A stretch of DNA of 64,000 nt from Pseudomonadota bacterium. GTDB lineage: Bacteria > Pseudomonadota > Gammaproteobacteria > Burkholderiales > Burkholderiaceae_C. A program made the position numbers and the translations under genes. Location of the stretch: the NCBI GenBank assembly GCA_018241225.1, contig JAFEEG010000019.1, positions 1-64,000 of the forward strand, read 5' to 3'. The notes under the pieces were generated by a model that was not told the DNA's origin, did not search any database, and was given only the letters and a program-made list of their open reading frames with translations. Below, piece after piece: positions 62,830 to 64,000 of this stretch; the first letter of the stretch is position 1; the number at the start of each line of letters is the position of its first letter.

Positions 62830-64000
62830 ATGAGCAGCAACAGCAACGTGCTTGACGACCTGCAGCAGCAGGCCGAGGAATTCATCGGCATCCGCCGCGA
62901 CATCCATCGCCACCCGGAGCTGGCCTTTGGCGAGCATCGCACCGCCGCCCTGGTGGCCGAGAAGCTCAAGGCCTGGGGCTACGAGGTGGAAGAAGGACTG
63001 GGCGGCACCGGCGTGGTGGGCCGCCTTGTGCGCGGCGACGGCAAGCGGCACCTGGGCATCCGCGCCGACATGGACGCGCTGCCCATCGACGAAGCCACCG
63101 GCCTGCCCTATGCCAGCTGCAACCACGGCGTGATGCACGCCTGCGGCCACGACGGCCACACCGCAATGCTGCTGGCCGCGGCGCACCACCTGGCCACGTG
63201 CGGTCGCTTCTCGGGCACGCTGAACATGATCTTCCAGCCGGCCGAGGAAGGCGGCGGTGGTGCGGTGCGCATGATCGACGACGGCCTGTTCGACAAGTAC
63301 CCCTGCGAGGCGGTCTTTGCCATGCACAACATGCCGGGCATTGCGCAAGGCCGCTTCTCGCTGCGCGAAGGCGCGGCCATGGCTTCGTCCGACTACGCCA
63401 CGGTGGTGGTCAAGGGCGTGGGCGGCCACGGCGCCATGCCGCACCGTACCGCCGACCCGGTGGTGGCGACGGCCAGCATCGTCATGGCGCTGCAAAGCGT
63501 GGTCTCGCGCAACGTCGATCCGCTGCAGATGGCCGTGGTGACGGTGGGCGCCATCCACTCAGGCAAGGCCAACAACGTGATCCCGGCCAGCGCCACCTTG
63601 GAGATGAGCGTGCGCGCGCTCGACCGCGAGGTGCGCAGCCTGCTGGAGGCGCGCATCAAGGCCATCATCGCCGCGCAGGCAGAGAGCTTTGGCTGCACCG
63701 CCGAGGTCGACTGGCGCAAGGGCTACGCGGTGCTGGTCAACACGCCCAATGAAACCGAGTTCGCCCGGCAGGTGGCACTGGAGCTGGCGGGCGCAGACCG
63801 CGTGACGCTGCAGGGCCCGCCGCTCACCGGCAGCGAGGACTTCGCCTTCATGCTCGAGAAGGTACCGGGCAGCTACCTCCTGATCGGCAACGGCGACGGC
63901 GACAGCGCCGGAGCCTGCATGGTCCACAACCCGGGCTACGACTTCAACGACGACAACGTCGCGCTCGGGGCAGCCTACTGGGTGCTGCTGGCCGAGCGCT
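62830..64000 (+). CDS. M20-family metallo-amidohydrolase (hippurate hydrolase/aminoacylase-like), partial
   Basis: About 390 residues are visible and the frame runs off the right window edge. M20D-type landmarks are RRDIHRHPELAFGEHRTA, GIRADMDALPIDEATGLPYAS, metal-binding HACGHDGHTAMLL, QPAEEGGGG with the catalytic Glu, and LTGSEDFAFMLEKVPGSYLLIGNG. The pattern is that of hippurate hydrolase/N-acyl-L-amino-acid amidohydrolase, which releases an amino acid from its acyl or aroyl group. By family length only a few residues are missing. It follows a Bug receptor gene and lies under the same LysR-controlled promoter region. Confidence 0.93.
   Translation, partial: MSSNSNVLDDLQQQAEEFIGIRRDIHRHPELAFGEHRTAALVAEKLKAWGYEVEEGLGGTGVVGRLVRGDGKRHLGIRADMDALPIDEATGLPYASCNHGVMHACGHDGHTAMLLAAAHHLATCGRFSGTLNMIFQPAEEGGGGAVRMIDDGLFDKYPCEAVFAMHNMPGIAQGRFSLREGAAMASSDYATVVVKGVGGHGAMPHRTADPVVATASIVMALQSVVSRNVDPLQMAVVTVGAIHSGKANNVIPASATLEMSVRALDREVRSLLEARIKAIIAAQAESFGCTAEVDWRKGYAVLVNTPNETEFARQVALELAGADRVTLQGPPLTGSEDFAFMLEKVPGSYLLIGNGDGDSAGACMVHNPGYDFNDDNVALGAAYWVLLAER

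Overview
The window is a GC-rich, densely packed chromosomal segment from a betaproteobacterium, most likely a Comamonadaceae member of the Burkholderiales (Variovorax/Acidovorax-like; genus not fixed). The signs are three orphan Bug/TctC solute receptors, two TRAP-type receptors with one DctQM permease pair, many LysR/IclR/GntR/AraC regulators, a gentisate operon, and an SSB and UvrA of betaproteobacterial character. No rRNA, tRNA, CRISPR array, insertion sequence or prophage was recognised. No stretch over 300 bp lacks a gene or gene remnant.

Layout. 1-5.2 kb: 3'-truncated pntA, then a decayed signalling module (response regulator without a normal start, truncated FecR-like secreted protein, CHASE2 histidine kinase with about four frame disruptions) and an intact Nudix hydrolase. 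5.2-11.1 kb: mnmA, a luciferase-like oxidoreductase, and a Fur-box-preceded siderophore receptor / PepSY membrane protein / small membrane protein operon. 11.1-18.5 kb: a secreted protein of unknown function, ssb with a clear terminator, uvrA, and a divergent AraC regulator / acyl-CoA ligase pair. 18.5-28.3 kb: a sugar or polyol locus: UTRA-GntR regulator, GlpD-like flavoprotein and FGGY kinase diverging from an ABC importer, aldo/keto reductase and class I aldolase; the start regions carry two copies of one 10-mer that may be the operator. 28.4-33.1 kb: one 1,559-residue exported protein combining beta-propellers, LamG, PKD, di-haem cytochrome c and ricin-type lectin modules. 33.1-37 kb: purine-type deaminase, NCS2 permease and LysR regulator.

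37.2-40.6 kb is the most unusual stretch: a lone F0 c-subunit gene, a VOC/AraC pair, then a lipoprotein gene followed by a frameshifted Tle1/DUF2235-type lipase whose C-terminus resembles the XVIPCD secretion signal of bacteria-killing type IV secretion effectors. This looks like a toxin/immunity pair. 40.6-49.1 kb: creA, tesB, and a TRAP/AroE/AroQ cluster with TetR and IclR regulators, apparently for uptake and catabolism of a quinate/shikimate-like acid; a 15-bp palindrome of IclR type abuts the iclR start. 49.2-52.5 kb: nitrobindin-like protein, a GIY-YIG-like protein, MarR + FUSC, and a DUF1345 gene broken at a CG-dinucleotide run. 52.6-60.3 kb: gentisate pathway (3-hydroxybenzoate 6-hydroxylase, gentisate dioxygenase, fumarylpyruvate hydrolase) with two Bug receptors and a divergent LysR regulator. 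60.3-64 kb: hotdog thioesterase, LysR, third Bug receptor and a 3'-truncated M20 peptidase.

Much of the window therefore serves capture of small organic acids, aromatics and polyols, with paired local regulators and several candidate operators. Three loci carry frame disruptions while the surrounding genes are intact, which suggests local gene decay or phase variation rather than generally poor sequence; reads would be needed to exclude local errors.
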